A stretch of 6,096 nt of DNA from Robiginitomaculum sp. Its GTDB lineage: Bacteria; Pseudomonadota; Alphaproteobacteria; Caulobacterales; Maricaulaceae. The stretch spans positions 1 through 6,096 of the forward strand of contig JAESQI010000205.1 in NCBI GenBank assembly GCA_016765255.1, read 5' to 3'. A program made the translations under genes and the position numbers. Within the stretch, counting starts at the first letter, position 1; each line of letters begins with the position of its first letter. Below the pieces are notes generated by a model, which worked only from the letters and a program-made list of their open reading frames with translations, did not search any database and was not told where the DNA came from. This document shows, in pieces, positions 5,145 to 6,096 of the stretch.

Positions 5145-5888
5145 TTATTTCCTAAAGCAAGCTGGACAGGACGGGTCGCGGGGCAGAGTTATGGTACGGG
5201 CGCCAGACGTTAATCCGTCAAACAAAAACAATTTTCCAAACAGAGGCTCGCCCGCGTCTGTGATGATTTTTATGGCTTCGAGCGCCATCATTGATCCAAT
5301 AATGCCTGCCATTGGCCCCAATACCCCAACAGCGGCGCAGCTTTCAATATTATCAGGAATTTGTGGGACGAAGCATTGATAACAGGCAGATTTGCCGTCA
5401 CTGGGAAAACTGGCTAACTGCCCGTCAAACCGACCAAGCGCCCCAGAAATTAAAGGTATAGAGAGGTGCAAACAGGCTTTGTTGACCGCGAAACGGGTCG
5501 GGAAATTATCGCATCCATCTATAATCAAATCATAGCCAGTGATAAGGGATGCAGCATTGTTTTCACCAAGTCGTAGGGTGTGCGGCATTATGGTTGTGTT
5601 CGGGTTTAACTGAGTAAGCCTATGTTCCATACTTTCGGTTTTTAACCCGTCAATATCATTTGAGCCAAATTGAATTTGCCGGTGTAGATTGGAAAGATCG
5701 ACATTGTCGTCATCCACAATTCCAAGCGTGCCAATGCCAGCGGCGGCCAGATAAAGACCACATGGCCCACCAAGGCCACCCGCGCCGATGATTAAAACTT
5801 TTGCCTGTCCTAAGGCCTGCTGGCCAATGCCGCCAATTTCTTTGAGTATGATTTGGCGTTTGTAACGTTCTATTTCCTCGGGTGACAT
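5145..5888 (-). CDS. moeB: MoeB/ThiF-type E1-like adenylyltransferase
   Basis: This enzyme uses ATP to adenylate the C-terminal glycine of a small ubiquitin-like sulfur carrier (MoaD in molybdopterin synthesis, ThiS in thiamine synthesis) in the cytoplasm. At 247 residues it matches E. coli MoeB (249) and lacks the rhodanese domain of MoeZ/MOCS3. Seen: RYKRQIIL (8-15); the nucleotide loop GAGGLGG (35-41); DDDNVDLSNLHRQIQF (59-74) with the ATP-contacting R70; K83; DGCDNF (124-129) with the Mg-site D127; zinc cysteines in CYQC (169, 172) and CPAC (241, 244); and C184, which aligns with the cysteine of ThiF that forms an acyl disulfide. The start fits the family N-terminus, although only a weak GAG lies upstream. 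It begins 8 bases after the cysteine synthase stop, so the two are probably one operon. MoeB and ThiF functions cannot be separated by sequence alone; the symbol is the likelier choice. Confidence 0.88.
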   Translation of the reverse strand: MSPEEIERYKRQIILKEIGGIGQQALGQAKVLIIGAGGLGGPCGLYLAAAGIGTLGIVDDDNVDLSNLHRQIQFGSNDIDGLKTESMEHRLTQLNPNTTIMPHTLRLGENNAASLITGYDLIIDGCDNFPTRFAVNKACLHLSIPLISGALGRFDGQLASFPSDGKSACYQCFVPQIPDNIESCAAVGVLGPMAGIIGSMMALEAIKIITDAGEPLFGKLFLFDGLTSGARTITLPRDPSCPACFRK

Positions 5889-5896
5889 TGAAACAT

Positions 5897-6096
5897 TTAC
5901 TCAAATAAGGCGGTTGATAAATACCGTTCAGCGTAACTTGGGATAATGGTCACAATCGTTTTGCCTTGCATATCGGTTCTGGCTCCAACTTCAAGACTGG
6001 CAGCAATGGCGGCACCTGATGATATCCCGACGGGTACACCATCCGACTTGGCGACGCGGCGCGCCGTTTCAAAGGCCAGTTCATTATCAATGCAAA
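5897..6096 (-). CDS. cysK: cysteine synthase A (O-acetylserine sulfhydrylase), C-terminal part
   Basis: The last 65 codons and TAA stop (5899-5897) of a minus-strand gene that enters from the right edge. The translated end has the CysK C-terminal hallmarks: NELAFETARRVAKSDGVPVG, the PLP-ring-contacting GISSGAA, GKTIVTIIP, and the terminal AERYLSTALFE. CysK makes L-cysteine from O-acetyl-L-serine and sulfide in the cytoplasm with PLP. The PLP lysine and substrate loop lie outside the window. CysM or a cystathionine-beta-synthase-like paralogue is possible, but the ending favours CysK. The stop is 8 bases upstream of moeB, implying co-transcription. Confidence 0.88.
   Translation of the reverse strand, partial: CIDNELAFETARRVAKSDGVPVGISSGAAIAASLEVGARTDMQGKTIVTIIPSYAERYLSTALFE

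Noticed and set aside
5128..5904. Plus-strand frame 5128-5379 and minus-strand frame 5710-5904
   Set aside because: Shadows of moeB, whose catalytic and zinc residues are intact in its own frame.

Overview
The window looks like a piece of an alphaproteobacterial chromosome of moderate GC. The evidence is a FabI and a D-glycerate-dehydrogenase-type protein of alphaproteobacterial style, a neighbouring COG3807-type periplasmic SH3 protein, and hairpin repeats of the 'TGTCATTCCAGC...GCTGGAATCC' kind found in such genomes. No rRNA, tRNA, CRISPR array, transposase or phage gene was seen. A genus cannot be named from the sequence alone.

Layout, left to right. (1) 1-611, minus: the N-terminal 203 residues of a TerC-family membrane protein, running off the left edge. 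(2) 759-1592, plus: fabI, divergent from terC, with a promoter region between them. (3) 1593-1717: a gene-poor gap with an 18-bp perfect palindrome and a REP-like hairpin. (4) 1718-2767, minus: a tight two-gene unit. A 114-residue protein that may contain two ribbon-helix-helix-like segments is followed after 9 nt by a 231-residue protein with one membrane anchor; neither has a known function. (5) 2768-3152: a non-coding stretch with a three-unit, 54-bp degenerate tandem array directly upstream of the two-gene unit, then two head-to-head REP-like palindromes. (6) 3153-3776, minus: a secreted SH3-domain protein, divergent from (7) 3938-4924, plus: a D-2-hydroxyacid (hydroxypyruvate/glyoxylate) reductase. 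(8) 4925-5144: non-coding on both strands, but holding three consecutive hairpins. The last is a good plus-strand intrinsic terminator, so this is the best candidate for an undescribed small RNA. (9) 5145-6096, minus: moeB/thiF-type E1-like adenylyltransferase, 8 nt downstream of the 3' end of a cysteine synthase gene that enters from the right edge.

The enzymes are mostly ordinary housekeeping functions: fatty-acid elongation, hydroxypyruvate reduction, cysteine synthesis and ubiquitin-like-protein activation for sulfur transfer. The novelty lies between them: the candidate sRNA with a C-rich hairpin loop at 4977-5130, and the unknown two-gene module with its palindromic upstream array, which may be an autoregulated accessory cassette bounded by REP-like hairpins. 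Both are inferred from pairing and spacing by eye; no folding or database search was run.
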